NCBI GenBank assembly: GCA_021731085.1
Contig: JAKFYB010000003.1
Span: 1-64,000, forward strand
Direction of reading: 5' to 3'
Length of the DNA: 64,000 bases
Source: Dehalococcoidia bacterium
GTDB taxonomy: Bacteria > Chloroflexota > Dehalococcoidia > DSTF01 > JACRBR01
In this document: in pieces, positions 9,100 through 17,669 of the stretch
Layout of the letters: every line of letters starts with the position of its first letter
Numbering within the stretch: the first letter of the stretch is position 1
Translations under genes and position numbers: made by a program
Notes under the pieces: generated by a model
The model's database searches: none
The model's input: only the letters and a program-made list of their open reading frames with translations
Told to the model about the DNA's origin: nothing

Positions 9100-10289
9100 G
9101 GCGTCCACCCCACGATCGTGACGTCGCTGCTTTCGGAGATACGCTCGCGTCCCGCATCCGTGACGATTTCGACGTGGCTGGCGCCTGCTTCGTACGGCGT
9201 GTCGCCTTCGACGGCGCGAATCGCCAACGCGGCGCCATCGGGCGACCATTCGAGTGGCAGGTCCATCTGGTCGGCGCTCTCCGATAGCTCGGCGAGACCG
9301 GTATCGCCCACCGACACGGCCGTCGATCCGCCATCGAGGTTCATGGAGGCGATAGTTAGCGCGCCGTCCGGCGACCATGCGGGGTTGAACTCGCCGCGCG
9401 CGACGCCGGTGCTCGGCGGGCCGATGGCGAGCGCGTCGGAAGGAAGCGCATCGCTGATCGTGCCCGTCGCGAGATCAACGATGCGTGCGACAACGGATGG
9501 CGAAGTGCCGCTTTCGGCCGCGGCGTACGCGATAGCTGCGCCGCCGGGCGAGATGCGCCAGTCACGTGCGACTTGATCGCTGAGGTGTGCGATGAGCGCC
9601 TCGCCGCTGCCATCAGGCGCGACGCGATACAGGTCTGTGCCGGCGGTGCTCAGTGTGGCGAAGTAAAAGGTCGCGCCGTCGGGCGCATAGCCGATGGGGA
9701 AGGCCGACGCGCTGCGCCACGACGTGATCGTCGAGCGCGATCCGTCGAGTCCGAGGCGCACGAGCTCGAATGCGCCCGCGGGATACTCGGCGCAGTCGAG
9801 ACCGGCGTCGTCGCACGCGGTGTTCTTGCGCACGACGATGCTTGCGCTGTTTGGCGACCAGACAGGCGCGATTAGCAGGTCGATGTCATTCGCGAGGACG
9901 GCGACCGTTCCGTCCGCTGCAACGACGCCTGCTATCGATGGTGCATCCGGCGCGGAGCTCGGCGCGTCGACGGGAAGCGCTGTGTAGGCGATCGCCTGGC
10001 CGTCGGGCGAGAGCGTCGCGAAGACGCCGTACTCCGGCGCGTGGTCGATGGTGGCGATCACTTCGCGCGAACCAGCGACGTCGTTGGGGTCGATGGCGAC
10101 GATGGTATCGGAGTTCGTGCCGAATTCGCTCACGAGCAGGCGTGTGCTCTGTGATTGGAGACGCTGGAAGGCTGTGGGGTCATCGCCGGGGAAGTTGCTG
10201 TAGGCGAACCATCCACCTGCGGCGGCGGACGCAACGGCGGCGGTCAGCAGGATCGGCTTCGCAACGCCCGCAAGCAATTGGAGAATCAT
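9096..10289 (-). CDS. PD40/TolB-like beta-propeller protein, membrane-anchored
   Basis: 397 aa. An N-terminal hydrophobic helix (about 10-30) without a clear cleavage site suggests a membrane anchor. The rest consists of WD40-like PD40 blades with the characteristic LSPDGQAIAYT, WSPNSASIVV, YAPDGATFYFA, ISPGGAAIAYA, WSPDGALTIAS and WSPDGAALAIR motifs, at least six blades. Such TolB-type propellers usually mediate protein or glycan contacts in the envelope. The stop overlaps the transglycosylase-like start by 4 nt, so the two products are made together. A GGGAAG lies about 11 nt upstream of the ATG; the exact start is moderately certain. Confidence 0.85.
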   Translation of the reverse strand: MILQLLAGVAKPILLTAAVASAAAGGWFAYSNFPGDDPTAFQRLQSQSTRLLVSEFGTNSDTIVAIDPNDVAGSREVIATIDHAPEYGVFATLSPDGQAIAYTALPVDAPSSAPDAPSIAGVVAADGTVAVLANDIDLLIAPVWSPNSASIVVRKNTACDDAGLDCAEYPAGAFELVRLGLDGSRSTITSWRSASAFPIGYAPDGATFYFATLSTAGTDLYRVAPDGSGEALIAHLSDQVARDWRISPGGAAIAYAAAESGTSPSVVARIVDLATGTISDALPSDALAIGPPSTGVARGEFNPAWSPDGALTIASMNLDGGSTAVSVGDTGLAELSESADQMDLPLEWSPDGAALAIRAVEGDTPYEAGASHVEIVTDAGRERISESSDVTIVGWTP

Positions 10290-10425
10290 TGGCCGTGCAC
10301 TTCCCTGCCCTCAGCCCCGTCCACACCCCGCACAGCGCGGGTTGCGCTGAGTCAGCCATTGGTGCGCCGGCATCCCGCCTACACCGTGCGCCTGCGTTTC
10401 ACGCTCTTGCGCCGCTCTTCTCGCC

Positions 10426-11127
10426 TTACGGTTTTGGTTCGGCGGGCGTCGCGTCTTCTTTACGCTCATCCCACCAGACCTTCTTCACTGAACGATAGAC
10501 GTACCAGCCTATGCCCAGCAATACGATCGCCGCGACCGGATAGTCCGCAGGAGCCATCCATTCGCGCAAATCTTCGTAGTTCTCGCCCAGTTTATAGCCT
10601 CCGTAGGCAAGGCCGGTAGCCCAGACGAACGAACCGAGGAACGTATAGATAATGAATTGCCAGATGGGCATCTCGACGATGCCAGCGGGAACGCTGACGA
10701 GCGATCGCACTAACGGCACCATGCGGCCGAAGAAGATCGTCCAGGGGCCGTACTTATCGAAGAAGCGATCGGCCATGTCGATGTCGTCGCGCGATATGAG
10801 GACGTACTTGCCGTACTTGTACAGCAGCGGCCGCCCGCCCCACTTCGCGGCGTAGTAGATGCCGATCGCGCCGAGCGTGCTGCCCGTCGCGCCGAAGATG
10901 CCGGCGAGGATGAGCCACCACCAGCCGAGATCCTTAGCCTCGATGAGCTTCCAGCCGGCGAGCGGCATGACGATTTCGCTGGGGATCGGAAAGACGACCG
11001 TCTCCAGCGTCATCAGCAAGATGACGCCGGGCCAGCCGATCGTGTCGTAGGTGTCTGAGATGAACTCGAGAAGCGCGTCTTCGATGCCGCCCAGCAGGAG
11101 ACCACCGCCCATCCACACATGCCGCAT
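10426..11127 (-). CDS. DedA-family membrane protein
   Basis: 233 aa, normal for DedA/VTT-domain proteins, which act as undecaprenyl-phosphate or phospholipid flippases and in membrane-potential homeostasis. Seen: the early GWPGVILLMTLETVVFPIPSE re-entrant segment with the conserved E and P-x-P-S-E, GATGSTLGAIGIYY, the FGRMVPLVRSLVSVPAG signature with the functionally important Arg, and four or more TM segments. The start is ambiguous: ATG 11127 or the ATG five codons later, neither with a strong ribosome site. It stands alone. Confidence 0.93.
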   Translation of the reverse strand: MRHVWMGGGLLLGGIEDALLEFISDTYDTIGWPGVILLMTLETVVFPIPSEIVMPLAGWKLIEAKDLGWWWLILAGIFGATGSTLGAIGIYYAAKWGGRPLLYKYGKYVLISRDDIDMADRFFDKYGPWTIFFGRMVPLVRSLVSVPAGIVEMPIWQFIIYTFLGSFVWATGLAYGGYKLGENYEDLREWMAPADYPVAAIVLLGIGWYVYRSVKKVWWDERKEDATPAEPKP

Positions 11128-11568
11128 CGTTTTGTGAGCCGCAATACACAGCTCTCGACGGCCTTGGCGAGTCTAGCCGTCGCGTCGAAGGGGTGTCAAT
11201 TAGTGGATTCCCGCGCTCGTAAGGAACCACAAACGGTGACCTCGTTCGTTTGGCTTCGGAGATTGAGCTGGCGCAGCACCTCACCCCCCGGGCCCCCTCT
11301 CCACGTCGTGGAGCGGGAGCTTATTTCACAGACTTTCACGAAGGGACATGGTGGGACTTCAGCAGCGGGACGGAGGGGCGGAAGCCAACGGCGAAAGTTC
11401 TATGCAAACAGAAAAGCCGAAGGCCCCGCTTCCTTCGGCTTCTCTACCAAGACGTGCTGTCCTGCACAGTGCAGGCCCCCGCCCGCCGTTGGTTGCTGTG
11501 TAATGACCCTCTGGTCAACACGAGCATAGGCGCGGTCCATTAACGGCTCGTTATCGCGGATTAAGGCT
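11128..11568. other. 441-bp intergenic region, no gene found
   Basis: It holds the P450 terminator (11411-11440), an imperfect CCCCTCTCCACGTCGTGGAG palindrome near 11294-11313 related to the one at 25155-25179, and a purine-rich stretch at about 11335-11400 that I could not assign. Open frames across it look non-coding (biased composition, no ribosome sites). Confidence 0.6.
11411..11440 (-). terminator. Intrinsic terminator of the P450 operon
   Basis: AGCCGAAGG and CCTTCGGCT (11415-11423 and 11432-11440) form a perfect 9-bp stem, followed on the minus strand by TTTTCTG. Confidence 0.85.
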
Positions 11569-12783
11569 CTAGGCCCCGGGCGTGAACTTGACGGGCATGT
11601 GCTTGATGCCGTTGATGAAGTTCGACTGAAGCCGCTGCACAGGGCCATCGAGTTGCATGTCGGGCAGGCGGGTCAGGATCTCTTCGAACATGCAGCGAAT
11701 TTCGAGGCGGGCCAGGCTCGCCCCGAGGCAGAAGTGCGGGCCACCGCCGCCGAACGCCATGTGCGGGTTCGGCGAGCGTCCGACATCGAAGGTCTGTCCG
11801 TTCTCGAAGATGGACTCATCGCGGTTGCCGCTGGGGTAGTACATCGCGACCTTCTGGCCGGCCTGCATCTCGACTCCGCCTACAACAGCATCTTGCTGCA
11901 GGGTGCGCCGGAAATAGATGAGTGGCGAGACCCAACGCAGGAACTCCTCGACGGCGGTGTCGATGAGCTTCGGGTCGTCGATGAGGCGCTGGCGTTGCTC
12001 CGGGTGCTCGATGAGCGCGAGCATGCCCCCGGATATGAGGTTGCGTGTGGTCTCGTTGCCGGCGACGGCGAGGAGAATGAAGAAGCCGTCGAAGTCCGCT
12101 TCCGACATGCTCTCGCCGTCGACCTCGGCGCCCATCAGCACGCTGACGAGATCGTCGCGTGGGTTGGCCTTGCGGTCTTGCGCCATCGCGTTGGCATACA
12201 TGAACATCTCCATCGCGGCGACGCGCCCGTCCTCCGGCGTGGTGTGGTATTCGGGGTCATCGAAGCCGATCAGGCGGTTGCTCCAGTCGAAAACCTTCGC
12301 GTGATCCTCGGGTGGCACACCGATCATCTCGGCGATGACGGCGAGCGGCAGTTGCGCGGCGATGTCGGTCACAAAGTCGCATGAACCCTTCGCGATGACG
12401 TTGTCGACGATGCGCTTCGTGATCTCGCGGACATGCGGCTCCATCTGGCGCGTCATCTTCGGTGTGAAGCCGGTGGCGACGAGCTTGCGGTACTTCGTGT
12501 GCTTAGGCGGGTCCATGTTGATGAGGATCGTACGGATCAGCGCCATCGCGTCCTCGTCCATATCCTCGAGATTCGTGCCGCCGCGTTCGGATGAGAAGAG
12601 CGTGTTGTCGGACGACACCTGGACGATGTCCTCGTACTTCATCAGCGCCCAGTAGCCGGGACCGTTGGGCTCCGTCTGCCAGACGACGGGCTTCTCACGC
12701 CGCAGCGCCGTGAAGGTATCGTGCGGCATCGAGTGCGCGTACGTCGCGGCGTCGTAGAGGTCGGCCATGTGCATCGTCGTCAT
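11569..12783 (-). CDS. Cytochrome P450 monooxygenase
   Basis: 404 aa, the length of soluble bacterial class-I P450s. Seen: the I-helix oxygen motif AGNETTR (around residue 240), the K-helix ExxR (EEFLRW), and the heme loop FGGGGPHFCLG with the axial ligand at Cys352. The start has GGAG 7 nt upstream and overlaps the tetR stop (ATGA), so both are co-translated. The sequence around the heme loop looks like the CYP125/CYP142/CYP124 group that oxidises steroids, terpenes or branched lipids in actinobacteria, but the substrate cannot be fixed from sequence. It needs a ferredoxin and reductase, not found nearby. Confidence 0.95.
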   Translation of the reverse strand: MTTMHMADLYDAATYAHSMPHDTFTALRREKPVVWQTEPNGPGYWALMKYEDIVQVSSDNTLFSSERGGTNLEDMDEDAMALIRTILINMDPPKHTKYRKLVATGFTPKMTRQMEPHVREITKRIVDNVIAKGSCDFVTDIAAQLPLAVIAEMIGVPPEDHAKVFDWSNRLIGFDDPEYHTTPEDGRVAAMEMFMYANAMAQDRKANPRDDLVSVLMGAEVDGESMSEADFDGFFILLAVAGNETTRNLISGGMLALIEHPEQRQRLIDDPKLIDTAVEEFLRWVSPLIYFRRTLQQDAVVGGVEMQAGQKVAMYYPSGNRDESIFENGQTFDVGRSPNPHMAFGGGGPHFCLGASLARLEIRCMFEEILTRLPDMQLDGPVQRLQSNFINGIKHMPVKFTPGA

Positions 12784-13433
12784 CGTCGGTCTCCTTGTGT
12801 GTCTTCTATGCCAAGCAGTCGCGGCACGGCGGTTCGGAGGAATTTGCGCTGGCGGTCGATGGCATCATCACTCGCCGGATCGTCGTGCATGACACCGCGC
12901 AGTAACGCCGTGTCGACGAAGTAGCCGAAGATGAGGTGGTAGATCCCCGCGGCGACGTGCGGCACCTGGTCGGCGGGCCATGAGTCGCCGCGCTCGCGCA
13001 ACAGGCGCACGCCGCCATCAAAGAGCGGGCGCACAAGCCGCAGGACGATCTCGCGTGCGGCGGCGTCATCGTCGAGCGACGCGCGCTGTATGAGGCGCGC
13101 CATGTTCGGATGCGCGACGAGGTACGTGACAACACGATCGACGTACGAGCCGACGGTTTCTGCTGCACCGCCGTCGCGCAACGATCCTGCGCGCGCGCTT
13201 TCTTCGACGACGCCGATGAGCAAGTCAACGCCACGTGCGAGCACGGCCTCGTACAGCGCCTGCTTATTGTCGAAGTGGTGGTAGAGGCTCGCCTGGTTCT
13301 TGAGGCCGACGTCGGCCGCGATCTCCCGCACGGAGACGCCATCGAAGCCGCGCTCGGCGAAGCGTCGTTCGGCGGCGTCGAGGATGGCGTCGCTGGTCGT
13401 CGGTTCGAGTGGGGGTGCGGTGGCGGTGGTCAT
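12780..13433 (-). CDS. TetR/AcrR-family transcriptional regulator
   Basis: 217 aa. The N-terminal helix-turn-helix (ILDAAERRFAERGF, SVREIAADVG, NQASLYHHFDNKQALYEAV) is classic for TetR. The C-terminal ligand domain is divergent as usual. It is the first gene of a coupled tetR-P450 operon. A perfect 18-bp palindrome lies in the spacer of a near-consensus promoter directly upstream, so autorepression released by a ligand, possibly the P450 substrate, is the simplest model. The ATG is only 5 nt from the -10 box and has no ribosome site, so the mRNA is predicted to be leaderless. Confidence 0.95.
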   Translation of the reverse strand: MTTATAPPLEPTTSDAILDAAERRFAERGFDGVSVREIAADVGLKNQASLYHHFDNKQALYEAVLARGVDLLIGVVEESARAGSLRDGGAAETVGSYVDRVVTYLVAHPNMARLIQRASLDDDAAAREIVLRLVRPLFDGGVRLLRERGDSWPADQVPHVAAGIYHLIFGYFVDTALLRGVMHDDPASDDAIDRQRKFLRTAVPRLLGIEDTQGDRR

Positions 13434-13438
13434 GCGCG

Positions 13439-13468
13439 ATCGTACTCAAACAAACGTTTGTTTGTCAA
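13439..13468 (-). promoter_or_regulatory. Promoter of the tetR-P450 operon
   Basis: TTGACA (13468-13463) and TACGAT (13444-13439) on the minus strand, spacer 18 nt. The predicted transcription start coincides with the tetR ATG at 13433. Confidence 0.85.
13447..13464. promoter_or_regulatory. TetR operator, perfect 18-bp palindrome
   Basis: CAAACAAACGTTTGTTTG is perfectly symmetric and fills the -35/-10 spacer of the tetR promoter. It lies in the divergent region, so the SDR gene to the right may be controlled as well. Confidence 0.88.
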
Positions 13469-13639
13469 CGACTATCGGTCGAATTGGATAGCGGATTGCT
13501 GTTTCGCATGTTGCCCCAAACGTAGTGCTCCCGTACATTGCCGATCGCTGTCCGAAATCCCTTGCTGGATTGCGAAAAACGAAGCTTCGGCCCGCTTTTG
13601 ACGGGCCTTCAAGCAAGAACGGCCCAAGGAGGCGTACAA

Positions 13640-14575
13640 ATGGGTAACAGGCTGGAAGGTAAGGTCGCGATCGTCACCGGCGGTGGCCGTGGAATCGGGC
13701 GCGGCGAGGCGCTTTCGCTGGCGTCGGAAGGCGCGAAGGTCATCGTCAACGACTTCGGTGGCAGCGCTGCCGGCACTGGTGGCGAGCAGGGTCCCGCGGA
13801 CGAGGTGGTCTCCGAGATCAAGAAGCTCGGCAGCGACGCCGCAGCGAACTACGACAACGTCGCCGACTTCGAGGCCGGCAACCGCATGGTGCAGCAGGCG
13901 CTCGACACGTTCGGGCGGCTGGACATCGTCGTCAACAACGCCGGCATCCTGCGCGACAAGATGATCTTCAATATGACGGAAGAGGAATGGGACATCGTCC
14001 TCGATGTCCACCTGAAGGGTCACTTCAACCTCAGCAAGCACGCGTCGGTCGTCTTCCGGCAGCAGCGGAGCGGCGTGTTCGTGCACACGGCGTCGGAGTC
14101 CGGTCTGGGTAACCGCGGCCAGGGCAACTATGCCGCGGCTAAGGAAGGCATCATCGGCCTCTCGCGCACGCTGGCGCGCGACATGGGCGGCTACGGCGTC
14201 CGCAGCAACGCGCTGCGGCCACGCGCCGGCACACGCCTCGTGATCAGCGACGAGATGCGGGAAGCAGCGCAGAAGGGTGGCGCGGCAGGCATGGCCGGCT
14301 TCCAGGCGCTGGAGGCGTTCGGCAAGGCGAACAACCCGGACGCGATCGGGCCCTTCGTGACGTGGCTCTGCACCGACGCGGCGTCGAACGTCAACGGGCG
14401 CGACTTCATGGTCAGCGGGCCGCTGATCGGGCTGTACTCGCTGCCCGAGATCACATCGAAGGCGACGGCGGAGGCGGGGCACATCTGGACGGTCGACGAG
14501 CTCGACCAGAAGATGCCGGAAGTCGTCGGCGAACTGCGCAACATGTGGCCGGCGAAGGACGCGAAGCCCGCATAA
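13640..14575 (+). CDS. SDR-family dehydrogenase, (3R)-hydroxyacyl-CoA dehydrogenase-like
   Basis: 311 aa. The start is set by AAGGAGG 7 nt upstream of the ATG. Rossmann motif TGGGRGIG (13-20), NNAG near residue 94, and catalytic Ser plus YAAAK. The phrases GILRDKMIFNMTEEEWD and SGLGNRGQGNYAAAKEG resemble the dehydrogenase domain of peroxisomal multifunctional enzyme type 2 and its bacterial relatives, which oxidise (3R)-hydroxyacyl-CoA. The tail beyond residue 250 is longer than in a minimal SDR, as in that group. It diverges from tetR-P450 and shares the operator region, so a joint lipid or sterol-like degradation role is possible (inference). A strong terminator follows. Confidence 0.88.
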   Translation: MGNRLEGKVAIVTGGGRGIGRGEALSLASEGAKVIVNDFGGSAAGTGGEQGPADEVVSEIKKLGSDAAANYDNVADFEAGNRMVQQALDTFGRLDIVVNNAGILRDKMIFNMTEEEWDIVLDVHLKGHFNLSKHASVVFRQQRSGVFVHTASESGLGNRGQGNYAAAKEGIIGLSRTLARDMGGYGVRSNALRPRAGTRLVISDEMREAAQKGGAAGMAGFQALEAFGKANNPDAIGPFVTWLCTDAASNVNGRDFMVSGPLIGLYSLPEITSKATAEAGHIWTVDELDQKMPEVVGELRNMWPAKDAKPA

Positions 14576-14606
14576 GGTTTCGCTCCCGGCCCAACGCAAG
14601 ATCTTG

Positions 14607-14640
14607 AGAACGGCCTCGCGCGCGCGGGGCCGTTCTGTTT
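14607..14640 (+). terminator. Intrinsic terminator of the SDR gene
   Basis: AGAACGGCC (14607-14615) pairs with GGCCGTTCT (14628-14636), followed by GTTTT. Confidence 0.9.
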
Positions 14641-14685
14641 TCGGCGACAGACGACGTGACCGGCGCGGGCGGTCAGCGAGACGAC

Positions 14686-14712
14686 CGACGGGCGGGGGCG
14701 CCCGTCCTCCTG
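14686..14712. repeat. Dispersed 27-bp palindromic repeat, copy 3
   Basis: Identical over 27 bp to the copy at 7657-7683 (GACGGGCG-GGGG-CGCCCGTC plus CTCCTG). It lies in the 329-bp gap between the SDR gene and the secreted propeller gene, which otherwise contains the SDR terminator and an ATTGCGG/CCGCAAT inverted repeat near 14841-14858. Confidence 0.8.
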
Positions 14713-14904
14713 CGCATCGGTGTTCCTCAGGGAGCGAGCACGTGCATCGAGGGCGAGTAAAAAAGCGTGCCGGCGGCGTCGTGGAATTGACGGGCGATTT
14801 TACATTCGCTTGATTTTCACTTTGGCGGGGCATGATAGGATTGCGGAACCCGCAATGTATCCGTAACAACTGTGTTCGCAACACGTACTGTCAGGAGGGA
14901 ACCC

Positions 14905-17517
14905 GTGCTTCGACGGCTGACGATGTCGGGACTCATACTGCTCGCCGCATTTGCGTCGGTGCAGCAAGTCACGACCACATCGGGCACGGTGCCCATCAAC
15001 TTCACACGCGGCACGATCGCGGGCAGCGGCTTCGCGACGAGCCTGCCTTCGACGCTGGAGGTCGGCCCGGACGGCCGGCTCTACGTCGCCGACACGAACG
15101 GCCGCATCCAGGCCTTGACGCTGGACGCGAACAAGAACGTCACAGCCGTCCAGCAGATCACGACCAATACACAACTTCAAGAAGTGTTCGGCATAGCCTT
15201 CGATCCGGATGACGCGTCGGTGCCCGCGCCGATCTACGTCACGAACACCATCTCTGGCTTCGGCGACGCGAGCCCTGCGCCGGGGAGCGGCGAGCCTGGT
15301 TCGTACGCAGGCAAGGTCACGAAGATCTCCGGCGCCGGCTATGGCACGCGGACAGACATCATTACGGGCCTGCCCGTCTCCAACTCCGGACACGAGGCGA
15401 ACGGCCTCGCCTTCGGTCCCGACGGGCGGTTGTACGTCGGCCAGGGCGGAACGACAAACGGCGGCCTAATCAACCCGGCCGGCGGCTTGTTCCAGCGTCA
15501 TGAAGTGCCCACCGGCGGCGCGATTCTCGTCGCCGACGTGAACGAGCCTGGATATGACGGCAACATCACGTACAGCACGCCCAACATCTACAGCGCCACG
15601 GTGGACCAGACGGGCGGCGACGTCTCCGTGTACGCTTCCGGACTTCGTAATCCGTACGACATCGTGTGGCACACAAACGGCCTTCTCTACAACACCGACA
15701 ATGGCCCAAACGGCGGTTATGGCCCGCCGTCGCTGACGTGCATCACCCAGGGAACGGACACGGCAGCACTCGACGAGCTGAACCTAATCGAGGAAGGCAA
15801 CTATTACGGCCACCCCAACCGCAACCGTGGCCGCACGGACGCGCGTCAGTGCACGTACCACGCGGGGACAGAGCCATCGAACGCCGGGTACACCGCGCCG
15901 ATCGCAGCAAACCTCCCGGCATCTTCCGACGGTCTTGTGGAGTACAAGCAGAACCTCTTCGGCGGGCAGCTCCAGGGGGACCTCCTGTACGTCTCCTGGG
16001 TTGAGAACACGCTGCACCGCGTGCAACTCAGCGGCGACGGACGCACCGTCGTGGAGGACTCGACGCTGGCGACGGGCCTGCAGAACGCGCTTGATGTCGC
16101 GGTTGGACCGGACGGCACGATCTACGTCGCCGAATACGGCGCGTCGCGCGTCACATTCTTCCGGCCGAACACAGCTCCCGTCAGTTCGATCAGCGTCACG
16201 GGCGTGTCGCCGGTCGCCGGCCCAGACGCCGGTGGACAGCACGTCACGATCTCCGGCACGAACTTCACGACCACGGCTGAGACGACGGTAACGTTCGACG
16301 GCGTCGCCGCGACGAACATCAAGGTCGAGAACTCGACGACGCTGACAGCGACGACACCGGCGGGCGCCGTTGGCCCCGCGAACGTCTTTGTTTCGAACTC
16401 GGTCGGCTCGGCGACGCTGAACGGCGGATACACCTACGCGACGGGTGGCGGCACGATTCCGCCTATCGCTGACGCGGGCGACGATGTCACGACGCCGATC
16501 GCGCACGTCGACCACGCGCATGTCACGCTCGACGGTCGCGGCTCGATCGACCCGGACGGCTTCATCGCCTCCTACGAATGGCGCGAGGGCACGACGGTGC
16601 TTTCGACGAACTACCTGGACTCCGTGCAGATGTACGAAGGCCAGCACACAGTCACGCTGACCGTTACGGACAACGACGGCTTCGTGCATACCGATGATGT
16701 GCGCATCATCGTCACGGCAACGGCCGAGAATCCAAAGCTCTACTACTGCAACGACATCAACGACGACGGCGTCAATAACCCCGCCGACCTCGGTCTCGTC
16801 GCGCAGGCGTACGGCAAGAAATTCACGATCACTGGCTACCAACCGCTCTACAATCGGCTGAAGGACGCGAACGGCGACCGTACGATCAACGTCGCGGACC
16901 TCGGTATCACGGCGTCGATGTACGGCGCCTGCCCGCTCGTGGATCAGATGATTCGCGACTCGGCGCGCGCGATGGAGACCGTGGTTCCGCCGGGATCGAC
17001 GACAGGCATCCCCAATATCGGGTTCCAGGACATCCGCAACGCACGTGCCTTGGGCTACGTGCAGGTGACGCCGTTTATCCCGCAGCAGGGCGCGCACTAC
17101 ATGCGCAGCGGTGGTCTCACCGGCCAGGATGCGGTGATGGATCTCCTCTACCCGGAGAGCCTGCTGTACGAACCGTCTTCAACGACACCGGGTGGATGGA
17201 AGTTGGGCGCGCCGATGTACGTCGTGCCGTATGACCTGACGCTGGCCGTGCCAACGGACCCTGACAGCGGCATCCCGCCGGACGGGTTCCCCGGCAACGA
17301 CGACGCTTGGCACTATCACCTCGACCTCTGCGTGTGGGGCTGGAACGGCACCGGTTACACGCAGGTCGCGGAGAACGTGCCGCAGTCAACGTGCCTCGGC
17401 CGGCCGGGGAACCCGGTGTGGACAGCGCACGCTGGATGGCTGCTGCACATCTGGAACTTCGAAGTGAACCCGGTGGGCCGCTTCGTGGAGAACAGTCCGA
17501 ACTTCGTCGGCAACTGA
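14905..17517 (+). CDS. Secreted multidomain protein: glucose/sorbosone-dehydrogenase-like propeller, IPT/TIG, PKD, dockerin-like repeats
   Basis: 870 aa from a GTG at 14905, preferred because AGGAGG stands 6 nt upstream; an ATG 33 nt earlier lacks a site. Signal peptide about 1-25. Residues about 30-430 form a six-bladed GSDH-type propeller (LEVGPDGRLYVAD, LAFGPDGRLYVGQ, GLRNPYDIVWH, VAVGPDGTIYVAE). An IPT/TIG Ig-like domain follows (about 440-520, GGQHVTISGTNF), then a PKD domain (about 530-610, YEWREGTTVL and HTVTLTVTDNDG), then two dockerin-like Ca loops (NDINDDGVNNPADLG and KDANGDRTINVADLG). The last 190 residues (aromatic, WHYHLDLCVWGWNG) are unrecognised. Probably a surface carbohydrate-binding or oxidising protein. 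Confidence 0.85.
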   Translation: MLRRLTMSGLILLAAFASVQQVTTTSGTVPINFTRGTIAGSGFATSLPSTLEVGPDGRLYVADTNGRIQALTLDANKNVTAVQQITTNTQLQEVFGIAFDPDDASVPAPIYVTNTISGFGDASPAPGSGEPGSYAGKVTKISGAGYGTRTDIITGLPVSNSGHEANGLAFGPDGRLYVGQGGTTNGGLINPAGGLFQRHEVPTGGAILVADVNEPGYDGNITYSTPNIYSATVDQTGGDVSVYASGLRNPYDIVWHTNGLLYNTDNGPNGGYGPPSLTCITQGTDTAALDELNLIEEGNYYGHPNRNRGRTDARQCTYHAGTEPSNAGYTAPIAANLPASSDGLVEYKQNLFGGQLQGDLLYVSWVENTLHRVQLSGDGRTVVEDSTLATGLQNALDVAVGPDGTIYVAEYGASRVTFFRPNTAPVSSISVTGVSPVAGPDAGGQHVTISGTNFTTTAETTVTFDGVAATNIKVENSTTLTATTPAGAVGPANVFVSNSVGSATLNGGYTYATGGGTIPPIADAGDDVTTPIAHVDHAHVTLDGRGSIDPDGFIASYEWREGTTVLSTNYLDSVQMYEGQHTVTLTVTDNDGFVHTDDVRIIVTATAENPKLYYCNDINDDGVNNPADLGLVAQAYGKKFTITGYQPLYNRLKDANGDRTINVADLGITASMYGACPLVDQMIRDSARAMETVVPPGSTTGIPNIGFQDIRNARALGYVQVTPFIPQQGAHYMRSGGLTGQDAVMDLLYPESLLYEPSSTTPGGWKLGAPMYVVPYDLTLAVPTDPDSGIPPDGFPGNDDAWHYHLDLCVWGWNGTGYTQVAENVPQSTCLGRPGNPVWTAHAGWLLHIWNFEVNPVGRFVENSPNFVGN

Positions 17518-17540
17518 CGAAGGAACACGTAGAAACGAGC

Positions 17541-17571
17541 AGAGAGGCCGGGCCATGTGCCCGGCCTCTCT
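17541..17571 (+). terminator. Strong GC hairpin terminator
   Basis: A perfect 13-bp stem (17541-17553 with 17559-17571, loop CATGT) lies 23 nt after the stop, followed by CGTTGTTCT. Only weakly T-rich. Confidence 0.8.
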
Positions 17572-17669
17572 CGTTGTTCTCGACTGTAGTGCCACTTTTC
17601 GGGGCTAGTCACCCCGCGCCCATGAGACGTATACTACGCGCCACCGCGACTCGTGAAAGGTGTTTCTCG

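Noticed and set aside
11335-11400. c-di-GMP (GEMM) or molybdenum-cofactor riboswitch
   Set aside because: Some GGGAC/GCC wording is superficially similar, but the invariant core bases are missing.
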